Below, in pieces: positions 16,487-28,956 of a stretch of DNA of 64,000 nucleotides. Every line of letters begins with the position of its first letter. Position 1 is the first letter of the stretch. Position numbers and translations under genes: made by a program. The notes beneath the pieces are model-generated. The model worked only from the letters and a program-made list of their open reading frames with translations, ran no database searches and was not told the DNA's origin. The stretch is from Adineta vaga (Eukaryota > Rotifera). Location of the stretch: the NCBI GenBank assembly GCA_021613535.1, contig CP075493.1:7626001-7690000 (forward strand). The letters are read 5' to 3'.

Positions 16487-17231
16487 CTGGATGAAAAGAA
16501 TAGATTTTTAAGAAAAATCTTCTATGAATATCAAATTTTACGAGAAAAATCTTTTCGTATTATTTTTATCGAATAAAATTCATTTTTTCATACATGAATA
16601 TTCCATATATGAAAGTTAACAATGAATTTCATTCATTTACTTTTCCAAGTGTAAATTTCGAACAATGCCACAGATAGAAATCCAGGTGCATGTCGTACTC
16701 AACAACTTGAAATCTAACTTCTTTAGTTTATTTTCTTTTATAAAAATAAGCATAACTAATCTTTTAACAAGCCTATAAATAGTAGAGATCAAAATGGAGG
16801 ACAGTATGTAGTTTAGTTCGATGCTCACTGAAGGAGGCTACGAAATAAGCCATTGGTAATCATTAGATCGAAATTGATTCATTACTCCAATGAAAAAAGA
16901 AGTAGACCATCGAAGTCTCATCCAATAGAAAATCGAATAGTAGTTTTGAAAAAAAACTTACTTTATATTTTGACGAAAATCTTTGTTGTAATCAATTGAT
17001 CTTAGTAAAATCTAGAATATACAATCAATAGAAGGACAAAGCAAGTGTCCTAAAAAATACTTTTAATCTTATTTAATAACTCTGTTTTTTTTTCTCATTC
17101 CATTCTCATACATACATACACACACACACACACAAACGAAGTAAGAGATATGGATAGACAATCACTTCAAATATACAACGAAGAAAAGAAAAAGAATATA
17201 ACATCAGAAAAGAAAGAAACATCGTTGTTCA
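16487..17231. other. Intergenic spacer with CA repeat
   Basis: About 745 bp between the small acidic gene and the PIAS gene on the same strand. It holds a CA run at 17117-17134 and no recognisable gene; part of it will be the PIAS 3' UTR. Confidence 0.5.
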
Positions 17232-19194
17232 TCATAACTGATCATCACTATCACTGCTATCACTGGATGAAAGTGTTATGATTTCAATATCATTTGTTTG
17301 AGATTGATTTGTTAAACAACATTTCGATCGTTTACGTTGACGTTGATTACTACTATTTGATAATAAAGAAGATGATGAACTATTACTACGTTTTCGACCG
17401 GAATTTTCATTAATTGATACTAAATTATTGGTAAAATTGGCGACTTCTTGCCAATAGTTTTCATCATCAATAGTTGATGCTGAAGGCGATTGATCAGTAA
17501 TACTGGTTTTTTGAACGCTATTTATGTTAGTTTGACTAACTGAACCATTAGAAAGTGGAGTAACAGGAACTGGTGAATTACTAAATTGCGGATTATTGCC
17601 TTCTATCACATCGTTATCTTCACATTCACTGCCAGATGAAAGAATAACACAATCACTATCATTAGATTGACGACAAGATTCTGTAAGAAAGAAAATAGAG
17701 AATTTAATAGTATCACTAAAACGAATGAGGCAGAAGATTGTATTAGTAAAAAAGAAACTGAACAATATTGATAATAATCGATTATAATAGAGTTTTGAAG
17801 GAAAGTTTCACAAATAACATACAATATATATATATATATATGTATATATAACTTACTAATCGGTATATTTTGTATCAACTCTTCTTCGTCTTCATCATCA
17901 CCATCATCACATCCATGTGAGGATGATGATGATGTTGTTGTATTATTACCATTATACGTTCTTTCTTGTTTCACATGATCTAATATATATTGACATTCAG
18001 ATAGATTTTTCGTTGATGTATCAATTTCTACAGTTGAACAATTGGTTGGAACATTGGATAGAATTGTTTTTAATCGTTTATCTACATGCAGAGTTTCATA
18101 AGAAGCTGGTTTTTTACATAATGGACATGTCCATTGTAAACGTCGTTCATTCATTTGTAGAAATGATCGTAGATCAAAACATGTTAGATGTGAACAAAAT
18201 GACGATTTTGTTGGAATAATAATTAATTTTTGTGTTATTGGACAAATTAATGAAACTCGATGTCGAGTTGTCATTAAACCAAGATCTTCAATTTCAATAT
18301 CACTATCATTATTGTCTTTTTTTGAACATTGTAATTCACGTTCAAGAATATTTTCACATAAACTTTCTAATGACATACAACGAACAAGTTGAATTGTTAA
18401 TGTATAGGATTTCGGTAAATTTTTAAATGACATATTATTTGGTGTCTGAAGCCAAAAATAGTTTAAACTATTATGTACATTTACTTTTGGAATGATTTTT
18501 TCCGTCATATCAGTTGGAAATGCAATTGAATGAGCTTGTGAACCAACTGTTTTTGCAATATTATTATTAATTATTGTTTGACCGTTGCATTGAATGAATA
18601 CGTATGGTGGTAAAACATCATTTTGTTTATCATGAATAATTGTTGGTGCAATACGAAGAAAAATTTTTGCAATACCTTTCATTATTAAATTCACATCGTA
18701 ATCGGTCAATGTAAAACTTAATGGTAAAAACGATTTCCTATCTACAGGCATATTTATACATTCAATTGTTCGAATTTTCTCATAGAAAGGTAACTGAACA
18801 TATTGAATTTGTTGTGGTAATGGTAAATTCTCAAATGACGAGGTTGGAGTTAAAACAATGGCGTGTTGATTAGAAAAATTTCGTAGTGATGTTGATGAAA
18901 GAGAAGGTGGTGGTCGTGATGAATTGATTCGTGCTATATTAATTTGATTGATTTTATTGAGCAATTGTGGAGTTAAATTTGAAGATATAAGAGTTTTACA
19001 ACGTTGAAATAACTCATTTTTATTACCTTGTCGAGAAAGGCATGCATATTCAAGCAAAGCCTAAAGAAAAGAAGTCGATTTTTCGAATACATATCGATAT
19101 TATTAAACTATTTTACTTGTAAATCTGGTACACGATATGTTTTGATTACATCAAGTGCATTCATTTTTAACAATAAATTTGCTGATGTATCCAT
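17232..19194 (-). CDS. PIAS-family E3 SUMO-protein ligase
   Basis: Three exons (19117-19194, 17857-19060, 17232-17680) sum to 576 aa, close to human PIAS proteins (about 570-650). Domains in order are: an N-terminal SAP-like helical region (LKMNALDVIKTYRVPDLQ, then LLEYACLSRQGNKNELFQRC), a PINIT domain (QLPFYEKIRTIE ... PPYVFIQCNGQ), then the SP-RING (VSLICPITQKLIIIPTKSS, CSHLTCFDLRSFL, WTCPLCKKPA) with the Cys/His set that binds one zinc and Ubc9. The C-terminal exon carries two SUMO-interaction motifs, DCVILSSGSE and EIITLSSSDSSDSDD, beside acidic Ser clusters. PIAS proteins direct SUMO to transcription factors in the nucleus. The intron between SP-RING and tail contains a TA repeat at about 17824-17843. 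Confidence 0.95.
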
Positions 19195-21198
19195 ATTGTT
19201 TATTTCTTTTCTTCTGTTAATTAAATCATTTTTTCAGTTTTGAATTTTAAAAATTTGTCATTGTCATTGTAAGCAATTTGAAATAACGCATCTGATTCGT
19301 TAATGTTTATGATGAATAAATTTCTATTACAGGTGTAAAAGTAAGAAAATGAGTTTTGATGATAAATTTCTCTTAAATACCAAAATCATATTTGCCAATT
19401 AGAAATTTATTCGAAAAGTTTTTCATAGATAAATCCATCATCTACTGCTATCTATCGAAAAACTCGACAGCTGCTTATATTTACATCTATAAAGAGGAAA
19501 AAGTGAAATTTTTTTCTGTGTTAATAAGCTTTTCACTTATCATACTTCGAGTTTATCGGAAGAGATAATTGTGGAAACAAGCAAAAGTCCTTATATATCT
19601 TTATTTCATTCCAAGTTTCATATCAGTAGATATAAATCGAGTCGCGGTTGATATAATATCACATTTATGTTATTAAATCTATGATCGTAATCTTCAATTA
19701 TATCATCTAATCGTCGTCAGTACGAATAATATGGTAAAATAGAATAATCCCATAATTAGAAAATCTCGTTTTTTCTCTCTTTACAGCTGATTGTATCAAC
19801 ACAATGACATGAAAACATGGAAAAAAACGAGACGAGGCCATTTTCCATTTTTAATACTTCATTATTGTTTTCAAGTCGAATGACAACATCATGTAATATT
19901 ATCTCCTGAGATTATCTTTAATTTACTAGAGTTTTCTTCGTATACATATATATATATATATACGTCGTTCGAATCAAAAAAGATTCGCAATTATTTGATG
20001 TTTATTGACAAAAAAAACGAAGAAGAAATAATAACTCATTTGTGTTCTTTTCTTCACTTCATTTTCTTTTTTTTCTTTTTTTTCTCTTTTTGTTGTTTGA
20101 AGTCTAATATATAAACAATGATGAAGTATTGACAACAATCACGAACAGAGAAATGTTTGCATTGTGTGTCATAATGAATAGCAAGAGTAACATAACAAAT
20201 AACAATGAAGAAAATGAAGAATAGAGAATGACTTGTTCGTTACTATCGTTCACTGTTTCGAAAACATCAACATAATAATGAAATTCATATTCATATAAAA
20301 TACAAAATCAGTTGGATTTTTTTTTGAATTAGATATGTATATATAATAAATGAGTTAACCTTCAGTTTTTGCATAAGAAAGTTTGTGTAATTTCAACAAA
20401 CGTCCATTTTATTAATTAGACACTGATGACAATCTCACTAATGTTTATCAACTTTAGAATCGTTGTTGTTGCCGACAAAGTAAACGTTAGACAGAAGATG
20501 AATTTTCTTTCTCTCATTTTTTTGCACTTTCCTTGCTCTTCTCGTTCGCACGCGTTGATGTTTGCGTGCTACATCAGTCGCACTGACGAGAACAATTTAC
20601 TTGTCAAAAAATAACTCTATCGACTGATGTCGTCTGTTTCTACTGACGTTTCTTTCCTTGCAACGGCACTTACTCACACACGCACACTCACATCTTCTTT
20701 CGATTTAAACATAACTTAGCTCTACGAGATATATCTGGTGCAGGTATTATAGGAAAAAACGAGAAGTAAAAGAAACAAAAAAATGTAGCGAGAGATCAAT
20801 CTGAATGATAGAATGAAAAAAGAAGTAGTAGAAAAAGAAGAAGAGAAAACACTCGTACGTCTCTTCTAGTAGAACGACAAAGACATAAGCACACATGAAA
20901 GTGTGCATAGTACCTTTCAATTTTCTCTTCACTCGTGTAGTTAGAGAATATACATGTAGAAACTACAAAAGCGACCTTTTCTTTTATTCTCTTCTTCTTC
21001 TTCTTCTTTCGTTCCTGTTGTCTGCCTGATGATGAAGAATTTCATGTGCGTGACCGTCGTTGAAACGGGCGTGTATCATTCTTTTTCTTCTTTCTAAGAT
21101 TTCTTGTACATATTCAAAGAAATTCTATCCTATGTTCAATAATCAAGTAAAGATTATACTTTCGATTTTGTATTTAGATAAACATTTTTCATATACAA
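19195..21198. other. Divergent promoter region of PIAS and RBPMS/cpo genes
   Basis: About 2 kb separating two divergently transcribed genes. It contains TA runs (about 19944-19961), poly-T/CTT tracts (20991-21008) and short open frames with no conserved content. No RNA gene was recognised. Upstream UTR exons of the RBPMS-like gene may lie here. Confidence 0.5.
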
Positions 21199-24100
21199 AT
21201 GGCATCATCACCTTCAGCATATCTTTTTCATGGACCATCACCAATACTTGGTTCAAAATCAATTCTGATTAAGCAAACACCACCAACAATTCTTCATCCT
21301 TCTATGCATCGACCTCCATCATCAACACATGTTCATCAACAAATGATTAAATCAATGTCACATAACGATACATTTCATCCATTAACAGTTACAACGACAA
21401 ATAATGGAACATCATTATTACCAACAAATCATAATAATGATGATAGTGGTAGTGGCTCAAATGGTCATAGTCTTTCTCAAAGTATGGAATCAATCAATAA
21501 TATTGGATTACCAGATGATGAGGTAAATTGATTCTCTTATAGTTCTTATATCTTTAATTACATTGATTTATTTATTTATCTTTTCGTCCCTGTCGTTTCT
21601 TTCTCATGTTATATTCATGTACATATGTCAAGATTCTAATCATTGATTCTTTTGACACAATTATTATTCTAATGATGAAAGACATCAATATGAATGTTTT
21701 TTAGAGAATTTTATCGTTAACTTTTGTTTATCTTCGAAGAAAAATGATGATTAAAATCAATAGAAGACCTTAACCTTTTAGTTATTAGTTGAAATAGTTT
21801 GATTTGTATATGATGTGTACATATTATTATCTTTAATAATCGAAGAAAATTGGAATGTGTTAGACGAGAAAACTTCCGCGCGATTGACGATTCTTTAGCC
21901 GATCGTCGATGCTTTTCTATGAATTGTATTATTGAATCTAGGGCGAACATATGTAGTTAATGGGCCACAAGATGGAAAATCCGACCGACCGTATATTAAT
22001 TACTTAAATGTACAGCTGCCTTTTTCTCTCTCTAATAACTGAAAAGAGATAGAAGATGGGATAGCTGAGAAAGATAAATTTCTTCGTAAATTAAAATCAA
22101 GTTTTCTTTTTTGTATCTAATTATCTTTTAGATCTCTTTACTACCAATGTTTATTATCATATCGGGAAATTCGATTTATAAATAGATAAATGACAATGAT
22201 ACCTGAAGATATTTTCGAGAATATGATTGTTCACACTTACATAAATGACAGTTACTCTTTTAGCAATGACTTTGCCTGCTTGATTACTATCGGTTAGAAC
22301 TTGTGAAATAGTTAAGAAAGAACGCAATCTTTTTTTTGGCTCCTATTGAATATTAATTGACATTTACGGTTGATACCTTGAGGTAATTTATGATTGTTAA
22401 AAGAAAGTTATGAAAAATTCAAATCGACGATTAGAAAAACCAAGAGTATGGGACCAGATGGAATTTTTATAGATATTATTTGTTAGTAACACTCTTCAGT
22501 TCTATACATATACATATGTAGAACTGAAACAATAGAATATTAAGAAAAAACAGTCTATTAGGATAATTTTATTTACAGAATCTTCTTTTCCTTTTTTTCT
22601 CGTATTTTTTTTGTGTTTCTTTTGTACAGAAGAATGTCACATATATACAGATCGACGCAAGAAAAGCAGTAGCCTATCGAATACATATATACAAACGACT
22701 AGATCAGTTTTCGTACTATCATAATGGAAACAATTGTTCACAATAGAGAAATGAATAATACGATAGATGATATAGATTCTAGGTAAGAAATTTTTTGTTT
22801 AAACTTGGCAATGCCAATCATAGGAGACGATTTTATCTCGTATCAATTTACTCATCGATAAATTGCTATCATGTAATCGATCGGATTTGACATTCTTTCT
22901 TGTTGAGGAATGTAATCATCTGTCTAACTAATGAGATATTTTAGAGATATCAGTCATGTCAATTAATCGTTTGGTCATCTTTTCGATTGACTGGACTTTA
23001 TAATAGAAATCAGTCGGGCATTATTTACTGATTTTTTTTCCTTCTTTTTCTTCTTCTTCTTCTGTCTAATTGAAAATGACTTCCGACTAGCGCCTACTTT
23101 TCATTTAAAGGTACATTAAACTTTTTTTTATACATGACAAGTGATCAAGGCATTTGTTCGTTCCAATCGATTTCTTTTTTTTTCTTTTATTACCAATTGA
23201 TTTCCGGTCCCCGTTTTTCCTTCTGCATCTAAAAAATTCTTCTTCTTTCTTTTCAAGAAATTTTTCAACGGAAGAAATAGTAGAGTGTCGAGAAAGAAGA
23301 CCTTTCTATTGCTTTTCTTCTTCTTCTTCTTCTTCTTCTTCTCTTATTCATTGAAGTTGAAACAACAGTGAGCAGTAACTACATTCCTTGTTCTTACCAT
23401 TTCTCGCCTTACCTATTTAAATTGATATGATGATTTGTATGTGCTTGTGGCGGCAAACAAACGAGCAATATTCCTACTACTGCACATATTTAGTATCGTC
23501 CTCTCTTTTCAATCGTTATTAAACATATATTTATATTGATTGTGTGGGCGAAGAGGTATAACGAAAAAGAATAAAAATCTTTTCGTCAATTCCAATCAAT
23601 TCGTTCTATTATATCCTGTCTATTCTTATAGTCATTGTTACAAAATGAAGAGTTCGACTGATGAATTAAACGAAGTAAGTAAGAAAAATAGAATTGAAAT
23701 ACAACACACAAAAAAACTCTCTTTTCAAAGCACTTTTACACACATATGATTAGCACGTAACCTTTTAAAGCACTTCTAGTCGATGATGCTTGTGCACTAG
23801 TATCACTCTATACACAATAAGCACCTTAAACACAAAAAAAAGGAAATCATCATTTGTTTTTTATGATAGGAAACTCGATCGATTCCAAAATTATTCACTG
23901 CTTTGTTTTTTCTTCATGTATGCGCTTGTGCATGTGTGGATGTCATTTTTAGTTTAGTACAAGAAATCGAGAAAATACCATCTGATTTCTCAACAAAGAT
24001 AATTATTCCCTGGATAAATGATTCAGAAAATTAAGCAGTAACAGATTGCTTAGTCGACTAGATATCTAAACAAAGAGAGATATGTTTTATTATCCAATAC

Positions 24101-26414
24101 GAGAGAAATAGAAATCTAAGCTAATAGAAAGATACCATGATGTTAAGATGATTAGAAATCATTCTTTCTTTTACAAGATTATTTGAATTTTTCCAGTTAG
24201 AAATGTAAAAATATCGTTTTATTATTTCAAATTACATTCAAAATCGATCAAATAATACTACATATATCTTGTTTGTCTATTATTCTTTCTTGAAAAAGAA
24301 TTAAATTAGTTTGAAACAAGTGCTTGATTTATTCTTTTCTTTCTACACATATCAATTGAAGCATCTAGTGCGCATTGTAAAAGAATGTCAACATGCATGT
24401 CGTGTAAGATAGTGGATAAATCTTAAGAATATATCTAAATCTTCATTTTTCTTTTGATATGCTTGAAAAGAAATCTTTTGGTCGTTTTTTTTCCATCAAC
24501 TAATTGAAAAGCATTATAAACATCGACACACCTGATGCGCATATGCATGTTAGATCAACATCTCGACTTATTCTTATTATTACCAATTGTATAAACAACA
24601 TTTTTTTCATCTTTCTTGGATTTTTTTCTCTTTCCCTATGCCTCCTTCTCTCTCGCTCTTGCTCTCTCTCTCTCTGTCTCTTTCGATCTTTTTATGTTCT
24701 TTTCGTCGTCACTTGTCTTCACCCTTCGCATCACTGCTTTCCCTTTCTCAATTAGAAAGAACTGTTCACATTAAGTGTGTCATTCACATAACTGATCAAA
24801 AAAAATAACAAAATTTTTTTATCATCGTCTTTTCAATTGTCACATACGCACATAAAACGAGAGAGAGAGAGGGAAAGCGAAAAAGCGTAAGATGACACAA
24901 GAAATTATTGTCGAGAACGGTAGTGCAACTAACAGCATCAACAAAAAAGCACTCTGCTTAAATAGCAACAAAATGCACTTCGTTTATCGACGACCGGTAC
25001 GTGTGTTTGTGTGTGTCTAGACCACGAAGAATTCATTATAGATAATTAAAAGATTTCAGCAATTATCTTCTTCTTATACTTTAGGTTCGAACTTTATTCG
25101 TCTCTGGATTACCAATGGATGCTAAACCACGAGAACTCTATCTTCTCTTTCGGGGCTATAAAGTAAGCAGTTTTAGATGATTGACACCTTGTCTTAAAAT
25201 GTATGATTCAGTTGAGAATATGTTTTTTTTTCTTCTCTTCCATATATTTGATTAAATTAGTTATTGAATATGACAAGAAGAATTGTCTTTTTGTTCATAG
25301 GGTTATGAAGGAAGTTTACTTAAAGTAACTAATAAAAATGGCAAAAATCTTTCACCTGTTGGATTTGTTACATTTACCAGTCGTGTGGATGCGAGACAGC
25401 TAAACAAGAACTAACAGTAAGCTTTTTCTTATACTATAAAATAAGGACATATCAATTGAATCTATTTTAGGGAGTTCGATTTGATCCTGATCTTCCAGCG
25501 ACACTTCGTCTTGAATTTGCAAAATCGAATACGAAAGTACAAAAACCGAAACATTCAACACAACATCAATTGACAACTGCAACTCAACAATTTATTCAAA
25601 TTCCACGTAAATTCTCCTTTTAAATAAAATATAATATCATCCATAAAATGAAATAATATCTTTAGAAGAATTAGGCACTACTTTCTTTCCAACTGAAGCA
25701 TGGGGTCAACCACTAACATTCGATTTAGCTTCAGCTGGTCTTCATCATCCAGCATTATTACATACTGCTTTACATGGACATCCGATGGTAAGTTCTTCTT
25801 CTATCGAGAAATCTTGAACAGATCAAAAGTAATAATGACTTATATTATTTAAGTTCTTGAGAACTTAATTGAATTCTTCGTGTAAGTATCTAAATCAGTC
25901 AAATGATCACATCATCCACTGTGAAAGCAATGATTTCTTCCTTTCTTTTGTTTTTGTTATACATACTCGAATTATATTAATAATTATTATTATGATCATC
26001 TCTCTATTGCTACACACCAATCAGAGCATCAAGACCTACCACTGTTCTGTGTGAGAAAGATTCATTGATTTCGATCATATGCTCGCGCATATCCATCAAA
26101 TAATTCACTCGTTTGCTTGCTACACGATTGAATCATCATTTGACAATTGATTTATTCTCGTTAATTCGTATTTTATAGAGTTTGGGTCATCATCCACTCG
26201 CAGGAACACAAGGTATGACTCAACTTCAACAATCAAATCCTACTGTTACGATGACGAATGGTCAATTGAATGGTGGTTGTTCAACCTTATTTTTAACTGG
26301 AATTCCTGAACATGATTTCAAGAACATGTCATTTGCATTGTAAGTTTATGAGAAAAAAAACTCGTTAAAAATTTGTCTTTTGTCCACTTCTAAAGACCTG
26401 GAAAAGCTCTTTGA
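21199..26414 (+). CDS. cpo: RBPMS / couch potato RNA-binding protein (frameshifted RRM in this sequence)
   Basis: Seven exons: 21199-21522, 25085-25162, 25301-25416, 25471-25606, 25666-25787, 26179-26339, 26396-26414. The single RRM is diagnostic: [55 protein letters not shown]. The family binds paired CAC motifs as a dimer and regulates splicing and mRNA localisation in muscle and neurons. The leader exon is rich in Ser, Pro and His; the C-terminal exons ([21 protein letters not shown]) are also family-typical. In exon 3 the sequence around 25397 is one base short: the frame runs into a stop after the RRM segment [12 protein letters not shown], and adding one base makes all exon phases consistent (957 nt, 318 aa). 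The predicted protein ends at TGA 26412-26414, after which the frame is open for 58 codons. Two further in-phase first exons lie in the 3.6 kb first intron. Confidence 0.9.
22495..22528. repeat. Inverted repeat with 10-bp arms
   Basis: Arms at 22495-22504 and 22519-22528 (TTCAGTTCTA and its complement) flank a 14-base TA-rich loop that can extend the pairing with one bulge. It lies in the long first intron of the RBPMS-like gene; function unknown. Confidence 0.6.
23316..23342. repeat. (TTC)n microsatellite
   Basis: Uninterrupted ttc triplets in the first intron of the RBPMS-like gene, one of several TTC/GAA tracts in the window (also about 20991-21008 and 52526-52551). Confidence 0.8.
23645..23674 (+). 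CDS. cpo: Candidate alternative first coding exon of the RBPMS/cpo gene
   Basis: ATG followed by nine codons ([10 protein letters not shown]) ends at a strong GTAAGT donor in phase 0, the same phase as the main first exon. Splicing to 25085 would give [20 protein letters not shown], very like the short acidic N-terminus that precedes the RRM in vertebrate RBPMS proteins. RBPMS and couch potato genes are known to use several promoters. Confidence 0.55.
24973..24996 (+). CDS. cpo: Second candidate alternative first coding exon of the RBPMS/cpo gene
   Basis: ATG plus seven codons (MHFVYRRP) ends at GTACGT in phase 0, only 88 bp upstream of the RRM exon. Its phase fits, but it is very short and has no conservation evidence, so it is weaker than the exon at 23645. 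Confidence 0.3.
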
Positions 26415-26591
26415 CAATCAACATATGATTCGCATGAAGATTCTTCGTTAATTCCAGTTAAACAAATAGTTCTTTCTACTCTTAATAATAAACAACAAGT
26501 CTTCTTAAAACGATCTGTGGACGAAAGTTGCGATGATGACAATGATGATGATGATAATAACAATAATCATGTAAAACGTCTACGACAGTGA
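26415..26591 (+). other. In-frame open extension after the RBPMS/cpo TGA
   Basis: Directly after the TGA the same frame stays open for 58 codons to a TGA at 26589-26591. It contains SLIPVKQIVLSTLNNKQQ, an acidic Asp/Asn run and a basic end HVKRLRQ. In DNA with about 70% AT an open stretch of this length is possible by chance. It may be stop-codon readthrough, an alternative C-terminal exon, or a second sequence error in this gene. Confidence 0.4.
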
Positions 26592-26811
26592 TAAAATTTG
26601 AATCTCATGATGAATCATAAATGTTGCCTTCTTTGTCTTTGTATAGTGTATGTAAGACATCATTTATTGATATATGTATTTTTCTTCTCTTCATTTTCTT
26701 TGACCTTTTTTTTTCTTTGCTCCGTCCATTTGCGCGCTGCATTTTTGTTGAGTCGTTTGTTTGATTTTGTAAAAGAACCAAAAAGAAAAATTTATTCAGA
26801 ACCAAAATATT

Positions 26812-27973
26812 TTATTCAATTAATTGTTCAGATGAAATAGAAAAAAAATCCGATGACAAAATACTAGGTCGATGGGATGATGTATAAAAATATGTCAAAT
26901 AGGGATTTTGTCGTTCGATATAAGTTGGATTTTCATCTAGAATCATTTCTGATTGATGTCGAGTAAGAAGATTGATTTGATTAGTAAACAAAGTAAGATC
27001 TTCATTAACTGGATTCGATGTAACAGAAATTTGTTGAATGATAGGTAAAGATTTTTGTGGTGGACGACGAAAATGTCTTCGAATAATTAGTTTACGAATT
27101 GTCCATGGCATTTGTTCATGTGTTTTCGTTTGATTAGCAAGAGCTTTCCAACGTTCAAGAGTTTGCTGATCCAATGATGAACGACGACGAAGATTATGAG
27201 TTAAAGGAGGTTCAGCAGTCGACAATGTTCTCACAATTTGACGAGAATCTGAACGACTACGGAAATGACGAGGATCATCTTCTAATGAGAAGAGAGTTTC
27301 ATTCGTTAAGCGACGATGACGATTCATTGTTGCTAATTGTTTTTCAATATGACGAATACGAACAGTTTCATCACGATTTAATTTATCTGTCGTCTGATTA
27401 GTTGTACCCAAATAGATATCCCATAGACGAGCACGTTTTTGTTTATCAACTAATTCTTCTAGGAAAAAAAAAGATATCTTTTTTTTAATGAGATCGATTG
27501 ATTAATTCAACTATCTTTATGATCGTGCTAAATCTACAAATCATTCACATCGGAAAAGTGTCTTCGAGCATTATCTAATGATATTCATATTTAGACGAAC
27601 ACGTCTCACTATCCGATGAAATGTTGTTTTCTTCCGACTCAAAAGAATATCACGTACAGTACTTTCTCAATATGCAAATGAATGAATTATAATTCAAAAT
27701 AATTCTCTCAAAGAAAAAAATTTCACCTAGAATTTCTTTCGTATTTGTATGATCTCGTAAGTTTCGAATGAGTAATTTCGTTCGCCGTCTTGCTGATTCT
27801 TCAATTGTTTCTGAACGTGCTCTCATTTGCATTCCTAACATAAATACAATTCCAACTGAATACCAAAGTAAAACAGCGACTATATAGACCATTGCCCCAC
27901 TATTATCATAACCATTTGATGTAGGATTGATAATCGGCGTTGTTTCATCCGTTATCGAATTCGTTTTATTCAT
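26812..27973 (-). CDS. Unrecognised single-pass membrane protein, copy 2
   Basis: Two exons (27727-27973, 26812-27458) sum to 297 aa. The N-terminus is polar (about 25 residues, N-K-T glycosylation site at the start), then one membrane span (VYIVAVLLWYSVGIVFML). The cytoplasmic part aligns with the gene at 10134 over RRTKLLIRNLRDHTNTKEIL, EELVDKQKRARLWDIYLG, RIRHIEKQLAT, RRRSSLDQQTLERWKALAN and RKLIIRRHFRR, with the same phase-1 intron. This copy has a C-terminal extension of about 80 residues ending in aromatic and Ser-rich sequence that the other lacks. Conservation is strongest in the cytoplasmic helices and the RRRSS site. The start sits behind an ATCTAG acceptor-like sequence. The gene converges with the RBPMS-like gene about 220 bp away. 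Confidence 0.78.
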
Positions 27974-28956
27974 TCTAGATTTTAGAAAATGCAAGAAAAT
28001 AAATAAATTCCAAACATCGAGATTTACCTGAATTGAGAAATGAAAATACAAGTGTCTTCGATTTACATGTGTGATGATAACAAGAACCTTCTCTCTTTCT
28101 TCAATAGCAAAGATAGAACATCAATCGAGTTTTGATGATTAATGAAACCATCACCTTTCTTTTTGTATTCTTTCGAGGTAAAATGTAGAAAGAGAACATA
28201 GATATCTTTAATGAGAAAAATGGCATCTGACAATAAAACAAAACGTAATATCAGTCTGAATCGACCATAAAAACTAGGATTTTCTTTTCGTATTGAAATA
28301 GTTTCAATACCACTGATAAAAAACACAAGGTTAAATAGTATGCATATGAATCTTCAAGATAATTTTTATGATTTCTACGCATAATATCATTGAGCTGATG
28401 AAATATGCTTGTAGAAACAACATTCAAGTACTCGAATTCCATTAGTTTATACGGTAACAGTAAACATCATGTGCCTTTCAAACTGTTGAACTCTATGACA
28501 TATTTCTTTCAATTGAACGATACTATCACGATATATGTTTCTATTACCATTCTTATTTACGTCAACCATAGTTTTGTTTTTCAATATGATGTATAATGCG
28601 TGGACAGATCTTTGCATATAGATTGTCAAAAACATGTTGTTGTCGACAGAGGTTACGCCTTTATTTTCTTATTCTCTATTTAGATATTTTAGGATGTCTA
28701 ACAAAATACTCGATAGATGCTATCTACTCTTTCTTAGTTGGAGAGTAAGAATATTTGTATAGTATCACGAGACTTTGAATGCCAAAAACAAGTGCCCTGG
28801 AAATCGATGTATATATATATACAACATTTATTGTCATATTTCATATAAACTGTTGTTTTTCAATTAATAATATTCTAAAATAGACCAAAGTTCTCGTATT
28901 TAGATTAAATTCTTTTATGCAAATAAATTGAATAGAGCAATACATTTGTAATAGAA
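27974..28956. other. Intergenic; divergent promoters
   Basis: About 980 bp between the membrane-protein gene (minus) and the Ly6-like gene (plus). Short open frames on both strands carry no conserved content. Nothing else recognised. Confidence 0.5.

Noticed and set aside
17606-17860. Long reading frame running from the PIAS exon through its intron
   Set aside because: The stretch after NIPI is low-complexity intron with a TA repeat; a clear donor and acceptor remove it in phase.
22739-22790. Another possible first exon of the RBPMS/cpo gene ([10 protein letters not shown]...)
   Set aside because: Its donor is in phase 2, whereas the RRM exon needs phase 0, so joining gives the wrong frame.
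24504-24808. Two overlapping open frames in the RBPMS/cpo intron
   Set aside because: They are built from a CT-rich repeat and have no conserved content.
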